From an uncultured Ignavibacteria bacterium (GTDB taxonomy: Bacteria; Bacteroidota; Ignavibacteria; Ignavibacteriales; Melioribacteraceae): a stretch of 20,744 nucleotides of DNA. Shown here in pieces: positions 7,611-14,634 of the stretch. The position numbers were made by a program, and so were the translations under genes. Every line of letters begins with the position of its first letter. Position 1 is the stretch's first letter. The DNA lies in assembly GCA_937930275.1 (NCBI GenBank), contig CALGLM010000295.1:1-20744 (forward strand), written 5' to 3'. The notes under the pieces were generated by a model. That model was given only the letters and a program-made list of their open reading frames with translations. It was not told the origin of the DNA and searched no databases.

Positions 7611-8434
7611 AAAAAATAATAATCATTGTATTGTTTATTATTTCTGTTAAAATATATTCCCAGGAAAATTATGAGTTGTTTCCCTCAAAATTAAACATCC
7701 AACCTTTTACGGCAAACTTTTTAGAACCTAAAGTCGGATTTTTATTCCAAACCGGCGGCAATAAAATAAGATTGGATATTGGAAACTCGTTGGATGTAGT
7801 TCATTATAATATTGGAGATAATAAATTTTTATCTGGGGGTATAGATTTTTTTACTTTTACATATTTATATGGTGAAAAGGATTTCCATTTTCCTGTTGAT
7901 GCTGTAGATTACTTATTCGGAATTAATTTGGGATATAAACAGATAAATAAAAATGATGAATATGGGGCAAGGTTCCGGTTTAGTCATATAAGTGCACATT
8001 TTGTTGACGGTCATCGTGATAATGTAAATGATAAGTGGAAGAATGATATTAACCCAATTGTTTATAGTAGAGAATTTTTTGAATTGTTACCTTATTATAA
8101 AAAATACGATATTAGAGTTTATTTGGGTTTAACTTATTTATATCATGTTGATCCGGCAACGGTCGGCAAAGAAATTTACCAAGGTGGTTTTGATTACTTC
8201 GCAAGAAATTTAATAAGTGAAGTTATTACGCCATTTATTGCATACGATATAAAATTACAAAAAATGGAAGCCTATAAAGCTAATAATGCATTTAGTATAG
8301 GAGTAAAAATAGGTAATCCAAACGGAAAGGGGATGAGTTTGTATTATCATTACTATAAAGGCAAGAATATACACGGCGAGTATTATTTTATGGATGAAAA
8401 ATTTAGCAGTATCGGATTTAATTTGGATCTATGA
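7607..8434 (+). CDS. Secreted beta-barrel-like protein B, paralogue of the protein at 995-1858
   Basis: A 275-residue secreted protein of unknown function. The signal peptide is KKIIIIVLFIISV with likely cleavage after YS at residue 18. The mature protein shares with its paralogue the FxPxxLNxxP start, LDIGNSLD, the ARFRFSHISAHFVDG segment, a K-W-K-N motif and a final GFNLDL. These blocks occur in the same order, so the two arose by duplication or come from one family. Aromatic residues dominate the predicted strands, as in an outer-membrane barrel. It overlaps the upstream radical SAM gene by four bases (ATGA) and the downstream protease gene by four. Two copies bracketing the enzymes suggest they form a pair, or that each serves a different form of the product; neither is shown. 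Confidence 0.75.
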   Translation: MKKIIIIVLFIISVKIYSQENYELFPSKLNIQPFTANFLEPKVGFLFQTGGNKIRLDIGNSLDVVHYNIGDNKFLSGGIDFFTFTYLYGEKDFHFPVDAVDYLFGINLGYKQINKNDEYGARFRFSHISAHFVDGHRDNVNDKWKNDINPIVYSREFFELLPYYKKYDIRVYLGLTYLYHVDPATVGKEIYQGGFDYFARNLISEVITPFIAYDIKLQKMEAYKANNAFSIGVKIGNPNGKGMSLYYHYYKGKNIHGEYYFMDEKFSSIGFNLDL

Positions 8435-9387
8435 TGAATAAAATATTCAAGGATTATATAATCCATCTATTGTTGTTTGTTTTTACTTTTTTTACAACAG
8501 TAATTGCGGGTGTTGAATGGACTACGGGTGTAATGGGTCCTTACGAATTTACATTTTTAATTAACGGTTTTCCGTACGCAATTTCTATTTTATCAATATT
8601 GGGTATTCACGAATTTGGTCATTATTTTGCAGCAAAATTTCATAAAATAAAATCAACACTTCCGTTTTTTATACCGGTGCCCCCAATACCCGGAATGCTT
8701 AATTTCGGCACAATGGGTGCCGTTATAAAGACGAAGTCGGTTATTAAAAATAACGTCCAAATGTTTGATATAGGGGTATATGGTCCTATTGCAGGTTTTA
8801 TTGCTTCTGTTGCAGTATTAATTTATGGATTTTACAACTTACCCGGTGTTGAGTATTTATTAAAAATTCATCCGAACTATTTTTCTCCTGATTATGAGCA
8901 TAGCGGAGTGCAGCTTGAATTTGGCAATAATTTGTTATTTATTATTTTACGATCTCTTTTTTACAATTCTGAAAAATTTATGCCGCCAATGAGTGAAATT
9001 TATCATTATCCGTATCTTTGTACAGGTTGGTTTGGACTATTTGTTACCGCAATGAATTTAGTACCCGTAGGTCAGTTAGACGGTGGTCATATAATTTACT
9101 CAATGTTCGGTAGCAAAAAACACGAGACGATTGCGGGAATTACATTATCAATATTAATTTTATTGGGAATTTTGGGCATTATTCAATCATTTATACCTTT
9201 AGGAATTAATATTGGCTGGAGCGGTTGGTTGTTTTGGGCAATAATTTTATTTTTTATAATAAAAATGAAACATCCCGAAGTATATAATTTTAACGAATTA
9301 GACTTAAAACGTAAAATTATCGGATATTTTTCATTTCTTATTTTTATACTATCGTTTACGCCTAATCCGTTTATGATAACTTTTTAA
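8431..9387 (+). CDS. Site-2 protease family (M50) membrane metalloprotease
   Basis: A 318-residue intramembrane zinc protease homologue. The zinc site is HEFGH (H60, E61, H64) in a membrane helix, followed by GPIAG (118-122) and the second site N209-LVPVGQLDGGH (D217), the usual N-x-x-P-x-x-x-L-D-G-G-H of M50 enzymes. About six membrane segments are visible. The proline-rich stretch FFIPVPPIPG (79-88) after the first catalytic helix resembles plant and cyanobacterial EGY-type members more than RseP, and no PDZ domain is present. M50 proteases cleave membrane-spanning substrates. It is the last gene of the operon and is translationally coupled (ATGATG) to the paralogous secreted protein, but no substrate is evident here. 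Its stop overlaps that of the convergent gene at 9384. Confidence 0.9.
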   Translation: MMNKIFKDYIIHLLLFVFTFFTTVIAGVEWTTGVMGPYEFTFLINGFPYAISILSILGIHEFGHYFAAKFHKIKSTLPFFIPVPPIPGMLNFGTMGAVIKTKSVIKNNVQMFDIGVYGPIAGFIASVAVLIYGFYNLPGVEYLLKIHPNYFSPDYEHSGVQLEFGNNLLFIILRSLFYNSEKFMPPMSEIYHYPYLCTGWFGLFVTAMNLVPVGQLDGGHIIYSMFGSKKHETIAGITLSILILLGILGIIQSFIPLGINIGWSGWLFWAIILFFIIKMKHPEVYNFNELDLKRKIIGYFSFLIFILSFTPNPFMITF

Positions 9388-9833
9388 TTCAGCAATTTAA
9401 ATCTTATCCTTAATACACCATCATCATAACCGGTCGAAATTATTTTAAATTCGCCTATTTCTTCTGTATTAGCGACATGTTCGCCCGAACAAGGGCACGA
9501 ATCATAATCACCAATGTGAACAATTCGTACAGATGTACCAAAATTTTCAGGAAGTTTTGATATATTATATTTGTTTTCTGCTTCGGTTAATGATATAATT
9601 TCTTCACTTATACTGTGATTTTTTCTTAATTCTTCATTAACTTTCAGTTCAATTTTAATAATTTCATCCGGATTTAAGTCTCTTTCAAAATGGTAGTCGC
9701 ATTTTGATTTTTTCTTTTCTATATGATTTGAGAAGGAGCGATTGCAATTAAAAAAGCGAACCATTGTCTGGTTTAATACATGTTCAGTTGTATGCATCGG
9801 AGCAAAATAATCTTTTGGATTAGCATTTATCAT
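9384..9833 (-). CDS. alaX: AlaX-type alanyl-tRNA editing protein (free-standing)
   Basis: A 149-residue free-standing homologue of the editing domain of alanyl-/threonyl-tRNA synthetases. Such proteins hydrolyse wrongly charged Ser- or Gly-tRNA(Ala) in the cytosol. The zinc-binding pairs are visible: HTTEH (H14, H18) and CSGEH (C115, H119), the latter matching the C-x-x-x-H of synthetases. The length matches the small AlaX class without the synthetase-like N-terminal or C-Ala parts. The gene runs opposite to its neighbours, overlapping the convergent protease gene by four bases and diverging from the gene at 9942. Which mischarged tRNA it prefers cannot be told from sequence. The ribosome site before the ATG is weak. 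Confidence 0.88.
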   Translation of the reverse strand: MINANPKDYFAPMHTTEHVLNQTMVRFFNCNRSFSNHIEKKKSKCDYHFERDLNPDEIIKIELKVNEELRKNHSISEEIISLTEAENKYNISKLPENFGTSVRIVHIGDYDSCPCSGEHVANTEEIGEFKIISTGYDDGVLRIRFKLLN

Positions 9834-9887
9834 AATTTTTCTTTTTTATATTAATTTATAGTAATTTAGGTTTTAAAAATAAAAAAA

Positions 9888-9936
9888 ATTGTATTTTAAT
9901 AAAAATGTAAATTTTATTTTTGTGTTTTAATAGGAG
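9888..9936 (+). promoter_or_regulatory. Candidate promoter and ribosome site for the carboxypeptidase-channel-mtgA operon
   Basis: TATTTTTG at 9915-9922 matches the Bacteroidota -7 consensus TAnnTTTG, with ATTG at 9888-9891 about 23 bases upstream as a possible -33 element (slightly longer than the usual 19-21). AGGAG at 9932-9936 stands five bases before the ATG at 9942, one of the clearer ribosome sites in this window. The 108-base gap 9834-9941 is otherwise AT-rich and also carries the upstream region of the divergent gene. Confidence 0.45.
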
Positions 9937-9941
9937 ATGAT

Positions 9942-11684
9942 ATGCGTTTGGTTGTATTGTTTTTATTTGCGTTTGTTATGATTATAAACTGTAAAGAGTA
10001 TGATTGGACAACGAAATTTGAAAAGACTAATTATCTTGAAACCGATAATTATGATTTTACTATTAAATATTTTAAGCAATTGGACGAATTTTCTGAATAT
10101 GCACAACTACTTAAAATAGGTGTGTCACCTCAAGGAAGAGATATTTATGCATTTTTGGTTACAAAGGAAAAACAATTTGACTTAAAAGAAATAAGAAGAT
10201 CTGATAAAAGTATTGTTTTAATTCAAAACGGAATTCATGCAGGCGAGATTGAGGGAAAAGACGCTTGTATGCTACTATTACGCGATATTTTAGTTAATAA
10301 AACTAAAGAAAGTTTATTAAACAGTGTAAATCTTGTTATTATTCCTGTATTAAATGTTGACGGGCACGAAAGAGTTAGTATGTATAATAGGATTAATCAA
10401 GATGGTCCCACATATATGGGATGGAGAACTACTGCCCAAAACTTGAACTTAAACAGAGATTATTTAAAAGCAGATTCACCCGAAATTAGAGTATTGATAA
10501 AGTTATTTAATGATGTTGAACCCGATATTTTTATTGATACACATACAACTGATGGATTGGATATGCAACCGGTCTTAACTTATGCTATTGAAAAACAGGG
10601 AACTGTACCAAATGTACTTTCAGAATGGATTAATAAAATATTCGTTCCCGAAATAGAAGAATATATGTCGTCAAAAAATGTTTTAATAGCTCCTTATGTT
10701 AATATGAATGATTATTCTGACCCTTCAAAAGGGATTAATTCATGGGTTAGTAGTCCAAAACTTTCAACCGGGTACGCTGCCGTTCGTAATAAAATCGGTA
10801 TTTTAATAGAAACTCACAGCTTAAAACCATATAAAGATAGAGTATTTGCAACTCTTGATTTTTTAGAAGGGAGTATAAAAATTGCCAACAATCAAAACTT
10901 GTCAATTAAAAGTAATTCTAAATTGGCAAATGAAGAAACTAAATATGTTTATACTAAGTTAAAAAGTCCCTATCCGGTTAGCTTTAAGCTTACCAATGAT
11001 TCACTTCTTTATAATTGGAAGGGTATAGTTGCAAAGAAAAAGTATAGCGAAGTAGCCGGAGATACGGTAGTGTATTACGATAATGATAAATATGAAAAAA
11101 AAATTGGATACAAATATAGATTGATTGGTGATAAAGAAGTAATAGTACCAAAATATTATATTATTCCACAAGAATGGATAGATGTTATTAATATATTAAA
11201 AATTCACGGGTGTAGTTATTATACACAGCCAAGTGATTCTGTTATTAATGCAGTAACGTATAAATTTAAAAATGTTAAATTTTCATCAATGCCGTATGAA
11301 GGGAGATTTCAACCCACTTTTATGATTGACACATTTAATACAGAAAAGTTAATTCGCAAAGGTGATTACGTATTTCCGACTGATCAAAATTTATTGGGCG
11401 TTTTAGTCTATCTTTTAGAGCCGTTAACCAACGATTCATTTGTTAAATGGGGCTTTTTTAATTCAATTTTTGAACAAAAAGAATATTTTGAAGTTTATTC
11501 GATGGAGCCAATTGCCGAAAAAATGTATAAAGAAAATATTAACCTCAGAAAAGAATTTTTGGAAAAAATAAAAAATGATAGTGAATTTGCAAAAGACTCT
11601 TATGCAAGGCTTGATTTCTTCTATAAACAATCCGAGTACTATGATAAAAAGCATAATATTTATCCGATATTGTTGATTTATTGA
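9942..11684 (+). CDS. M14-family zinc carboxypeptidase-like protein, probable lipoprotein
   Basis: A 580-residue exported metallopeptidase homologue. The N-terminus is a signal sequence ending in a possible lipobox, MIINC (C17), so it may be lipid-anchored. The M14 zinc site is NGIHAGEIEG (H99, E102) with the third ligand H201 in FIDTHTTDG; NLNRD (169-173) is the substrate-binding asparagine-arginine region. E290 in ILIETHS is a candidate for the catalytic glutamate. The catalytic domain fills about residues 35-320. The C-terminal 250 residues form an uncharacterised second region, as in long Bacteroidota M14 proteins. Likely role: trimming peptides in the periplasm or at the surface; whether the substrate is protein or cell-wall peptide is unclear. 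It is separated by one base from the channel gene downstream. Confidence 0.87.
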   Translation: MRLVVLFLFAFVMIINCKEYDWTTKFEKTNYLETDNYDFTIKYFKQLDEFSEYAQLLKIGVSPQGRDIYAFLVTKEKQFDLKEIRRSDKSIVLIQNGIHAGEIEGKDACMLLLRDILVNKTKESLLNSVNLVIIPVLNVDGHERVSMYNRINQDGPTYMGWRTTAQNLNLNRDYLKADSPEIRVLIKLFNDVEPDIFIDTHTTDGLDMQPVLTYAIEKQGTVPNVLSEWINKIFVPEIEEYMSSKNVLIAPYVNMNDYSDPSKGINSWVSSPKLSTGYAAVRNKIGILIETHSLKPYKDRVFATLDFLEGSIKIANNQNLSIKSNSKLANEETKYVYTKLKSPYPVSFKLTNDSLLYNWKGIVAKKKYSEVAGDTVVYYDNDKYEKKIGYKYRLIGDKEVIVPKYYIIPQEWIDVINILKIHGCSYYTQPSDSVINAVTYKFKNVKFSSMPYEGRFQPTFMIDTFNTEKLIRKGDYVFPTDQNLLGVLVYLLEPLTNDSFVKWGFFNSIFEQKEYFEVYSMEPIAEKMYKENINLRKEFLEKIKNDSEFAKDSYARLDFFYKQSEYYDKKHNIYPILLIY

Positions 11685-11685
11685 T

Positions 11686-12960
11686 ATGAAACATCAAAAA
11701 ATTATTGATTACATATGGAATATTATTGTAATAATTGCAATTACGGGATTAGCAATTTTCGTTCCGTTAAATTTCTTATTGCATAACTCCCTTGCCTATA
11801 AAGCATTTACTATTCTACAAATAGTTAAAATAGTATTTATATTAGATGTTATATATAACTTATTTAAGAATTTATATTTTTTTGAAGATGTAAGTTTTAT
11901 TAATAATTACAATCTGGTAAAATATTTAAAAGGTTGGTTTTTAGTCGATTTTATTACTGTTATAATAAGTGTATATTATTTAGAAAATGTAGTTTTTGTT
12001 TGGCTTGTTTACATTAAATTATTAAAAAATATTGTTTTTTTTAGTGAACTTAAAGAGCATGAACTAAAATTCGGAAATATATTAAATTTATTGTTTTTTA
12101 TTTATTGGACCGGATTATTTGCTCATTGGATAAGTAGCGGTTGGCTTTTAATCTCTCCCGAAACAAAAATATTTAGTTTTGAAGATAGATATTTGAGAGC
12201 ATTATACTGGTGTGTTACAACTTTAACAACAATTGGGTACGGTGATATAACCCCAAACACAAATGCTCAAATTATTTATACTATGTTTGTTGAAATTTTA
12301 GGTGTAGCAGTATTTGGTTACTTAATTGCAAATATTACGGGAATTGTAAGCAAAAGAGACCCTGTTAAACAAAACTATTTACAACAAACCGAAAAGCTTG
12401 CAGCACTTGTTAAATATAGAAAAATACCGAAAGAACTTCAAGAAAAAATCCGAAATTATTATTTATACGTTAGAATAAAAAGACTCGGATATAACGAGAT
12501 GTCTGTTTTAGCTGACTTACCGAAAGGTTTAAGAAACGAATTATCGCTATGTTTAAAACGAGATATTCTTGTAAAAATTCCTTTATTTGCAGACGCTTCA
12601 CAAAAATTTATTGAAGAAATAGCAATACATTTGATGCCGTTAATTATTACTCCGGGTGAATATTTGTTTAAAGCAGGTGACGAGGGGAATGAGATGTTTT
12701 TTTTAGTAAGCGGTAGTTTGATAATTTTAGACAGAGATGAGAAAAACGTAATAGCTACGCTTTTCCCCGGTGATTATTTTGGCGAAATTGCTCTTGTAAA
12801 TAATACTGCAAGAACTGCAACAATAAAATCAATTGATTACTGTGATTTATATACTTTAGAAAAAAAAGTGTTTATTAAAGCAGTACATAAATTTCCTGAA
12901 ATCGGTTTAAAAATAGAAGAGAAAATTAAAACTATTATTAAGAGTAAAGACGATGCTTAA
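11686..12960 (+). CDS. Cyclic-nucleotide-gated potassium channel homologue
   Basis: A 424-residue protein with six membrane segments (about 10-30, 41-62, 83-101, 103-118, 131-153, 196-220) and a pore loop. The selectivity filter TTIGYGD (181-187) is the potassium type. Residues 224-300 form a helical C-linker (IPKELQEKIRNYY), and about 305-400 is a cyclic nucleotide-binding domain with the phosphate-binding cassette FGEIALVNNTARTAT (365-379), including R376. So it should be an inner-membrane potassium channel opened or modulated by cAMP or cGMP. The fourth segment (about 104-121) has only two lysines and lacks the arginine ladder of voltage sensors. It follows the carboxypeptidase by one base and overlaps mtgA by eight. 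Confidence 0.92.
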   Translation: MKHQKIIDYIWNIIVIIAITGLAIFVPLNFLLHNSLAYKAFTILQIVKIVFILDVIYNLFKNLYFFEDVSFINNYNLVKYLKGWFLVDFITVIISVYYLENVVFVWLVYIKLLKNIVFFSELKEHELKFGNILNLLFFIYWTGLFAHWISSGWLLISPETKIFSFEDRYLRALYWCVTTLTTIGYGDITPNTNAQIIYTMFVEILGVAVFGYLIANITGIVSKRDPVKQNYLQQTEKLAALVKYRKIPKELQEKIRNYYLYVRIKRLGYNEMSVLADLPKGLRNELSLCLKRDILVKIPLFADASQKFIEEIAIHLMPLIITPGEYLFKAGDEGNEMFFLVSGSLIILDRDEKNVIATLFPGDYFGEIALVNNTARTATIKSIDYCDLYTLEKKVFIKAVHKFPEIGLKIEEKIKTIIKSKDDA

Positions 12961-13681
12961 AAAAATATTTTTTCCTTTTGTACTTTTATATCGCTTAATT
13001 AAGCTAATTTTTTTTACAGGGTTAGTATTTTTCATTTTTTCGATCATTACAATTGTTATTTTTCGATTTATTCCACCGGCAACAACAGCTTTTATTGATG
13101 CTGTTGCAAATGTTGATATATTATCTACATTTAGCACTGAAAGCCCCGATTATGATTGGGTATCTATTGACAAAGTTTCTCCATACATGGGATTAGCTGT
13201 TATAGCAAGTGAAGACCAGCGATTTGCAACTCATTGGGGATTTGATTTTGAGCAGATTGAAAAAGCTATTAAAGAAAAAAAACGGGGTAGAAGAATTAGA
13301 GGTGCAAGTACAATTAGTCAGCAATTGGCAAAAAATTTATTTTTATGGAAAGATAAAACACTGATTAGGAAAGGGGTTGAAGCATATTATACTCTTTTAA
13401 TTGAAACATTATGGAGTAAAAAACGAATTTTGGAGACTTATATAAATATTGCCGAATTAGGCAGCGGAGTATATGGTGTAAAATCTGCAGCTAATGTATT
13501 TTTTAAGAAAGAACCAATAAAATTAACTATGGGACAATGTGCTATTTTGGCAGCAGTTATTCCCCGTCCTCAAAAATTTAGAGCTAATAGGCCTTCAGCT
13601 TATATATTACGAAGACAAGCCCAAATAATTACTCAAATGGGGTATTTAGGAGGAAAAGAATACTTGAAGCAATTTATGTAA
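12953..13681 (+). CDS. mtgA: Monofunctional peptidoglycan transglycosylase MtgA
   Basis: A 242-residue GT51 enzyme that polymerises lipid II into glycan strands at the outer face of the inner membrane. One N-terminal membrane anchor spans about residues 18-40. The GT51 motifs follow in order: VIASEDQRFATHWGFD with the catalytic-type E87, RGASTISQQLAKNLFL (116-131), KKRILETYINIAELG (156-170, E168) and VIPRPQKFRA (202-211). There is no transpeptidase domain and the length is normal for the monofunctional enzyme. The start lies inside the end of the channel gene (eight-base overlap), implying coupling. Its stop directly abuts the end of the convergent gene, leaving no space for a dedicated terminator. 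Confidence 0.95.
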   Translation: MLKKIFFPFVLLYRLIKLIFFTGLVFFIFSIITIVIFRFIPPATTAFIDAVANVDILSTFSTESPDYDWVSIDKVSPYMGLAVIASEDQRFATHWGFDFEQIEKAIKEKKRGRRIRGASTISQQLAKNLFLWKDKTLIRKGVEAYYTLLIETLWSKKRILETYINIAELGSGVYGVKSAANVFFKKEPIKLTMGQCAILAAVIPRPQKFRANRPSAYILRRQAQIITQMGYLGGKEYLKQFM

Positions 13682-14080
13682 TTATTTGTTTTTACAATAG
13701 TTACACTTACAATTCTCATAAATTTCTTCATATCCGTAATCAATAGTTAACTCCTCTCCTGCTGATATGTTTTTTGCAGAAACAAGGTACAATGACTCGG
13801 AATTACGAGATGCAACGTAACAATTAGGGTTGCATGAATGATTCAAGTATTTAAGTTTTGATGAATTCGCCGTGTCAATGTAATTGAAGTCATTCCAAAA
13901 AATGTACACGTTGTTTTCTTCGTATTCCCTTTTTAGACATTCTTCTTCGTCTATTACTTCACCTTCAATAACCATAATTTTAGTATCTAAAGGTAGTTCT
14001 AACAACGAAAATAAGCCTTTACCCTCAATGTCGGAATCTCTAACTTCAATAAAATCGTACAACAATTTTTCGAGATTCAT
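13682..14080 (-). CDS. Small SET-domain protein (lysine methyltransferase-like)
   Basis: A 132-residue protein consisting of one SET domain, the fold of eukaryotic-type protein lysine methyltransferases that use S-adenosylmethionine. Visible are the opening S-x-I-E-G-K-G-L-F (16-24), the cofactor-binding knot strand YLNHSCNPNC (78-87) and GEELTIDYGY (108-117) with the catalytic tyrosine region. A cysteine-rich end, C124-x-C126-x2-C129, looks like a minimal post-SET zinc site. Bacterial homologues exist in many phyla and mostly lack known substrates. It is probably cytosolic. It lies six bases downstream of the secreted protein gene at 14087-14524 on the same strand, so the two may be one transcript, though no functional link is obvious. 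Confidence 0.88.
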   Translation of the reverse strand: MNLEKLLYDFIEVRDSDIEGKGLFSLLELPLDTKIMVIEGEVIDEEECLKREYEENNVYIFWNDFNYIDTANSSKLKYLNHSCNPNCYVASRNSESLYLVSAKNISAGEELTIDYGYEEIYENCKCNYCKNK

Positions 14081-14086
14081 TTGAAA

Positions 14087-14524
14087 TTAATTTTCTCCGA
14101 CATATTTTAATACTTCGTTAAAAATTATGGACATTTGTGAATCATCCATCAAAGGATAATTATATTTATACTTTTCGTTTTCCATATTTCTTTTGTAAGA
14201 GTAATTTGCCAAAACGTTATCATCATTATCATAATATATTATATCCATAATACTATATTTTTTTAGTTTTTTATTTACTAAATAATACGTTTTTGTTTTA
14301 GCTATTTTTCCGTCAACAGATTCAATTATTAAAGGGGGTTCGTGAACTTCTAAAGTCCAAAAATAGATATCATCTTCTTTAAAAAATTTAAGTCCGGTTG
14401 TATTAATATATATTGATTGTGATTCTAATTTATCTACAGGTACCCAATTTTCTTCAACAGATTGAGAAAATAAAGCAGAAGAAAATAAGAGAAAAAATGC
14501 AAAGATACTAAGTGAAGTTTTCAT
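14087..14524 (-). CDS. Small secreted protein, surface-adhesin-E-like
   Basis: A 145-residue exported protein. It has a clear signal peptide (LSIFAFFLLFSSALFS, cleavage near residue 20). The mature domain starts NWVPVD and runs through a pattern of W-x-P-V, Y-I-N-T, Y-F-W-T-L, Y-Y-L-V and I-I-Y-Y-D-N, ending with a helix (MSIIFNEVLKYV). This recalls the small surface-adhesin protein E / CNP1-like domain, in which a short beta-rich fold carries the same W...yyd...vW...yD order, but the cysteine pair seen in several of those proteins is absent. I would treat the name as a fold-level guess; function is unknown. It is the first gene of a two-gene minus-strand unit and diverges from the gene at 14635. 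Confidence 0.65.
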   Translation of the reverse strand: MKTSLSIFAFFLLFSSALFSQSVEENWVPVDKLESQSIYINTTGLKFFKEDDIYFWTLEVHEPPLIIESVDGKIAKTKTYYLVNKKLKKYSIMDIIYYDNDDNVLANYSYKRNMENEKYKYNYPLMDDSQMSIIFNEVLKYVGEN

Positions 14525-14555
14525 AAATTAATAATTTGTTTTATTGATAAAAGTG

Positions 14556-14590
14556 TTTAAATTAAATATCTAATTTATAAATTATTTTTG
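14556..14590 (+). promoter_or_regulatory. Candidate promoter for the repeat protein at 14635
   Basis: TATTTTTG at 14583-14590 fits TAnnTTTG, with TTTA at 14556-14559 located 23 bases upstream. The same -7 octamer and spacing occur before the gene at 9942. The gene starts about 45 bases downstream of the -7 box and has no visible Shine-Dalgarno sequence. The rest of the 110-base divergent gap (14525-14634) is plain AT-rich DNA. Confidence 0.35.
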
Positions 14591-14634
14591 TTTTATTAAT
14601 TAAATATTTTTTTGTTCCTAAATATATACATAAA

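Noticed and set aside
9834..9941. Riboswitch or structured leader upstream of the carboxypeptidase gene
   Set aside because: The gap is almost only A and T with no paired GC stems; promoter and ribosome site explain what can be seen.
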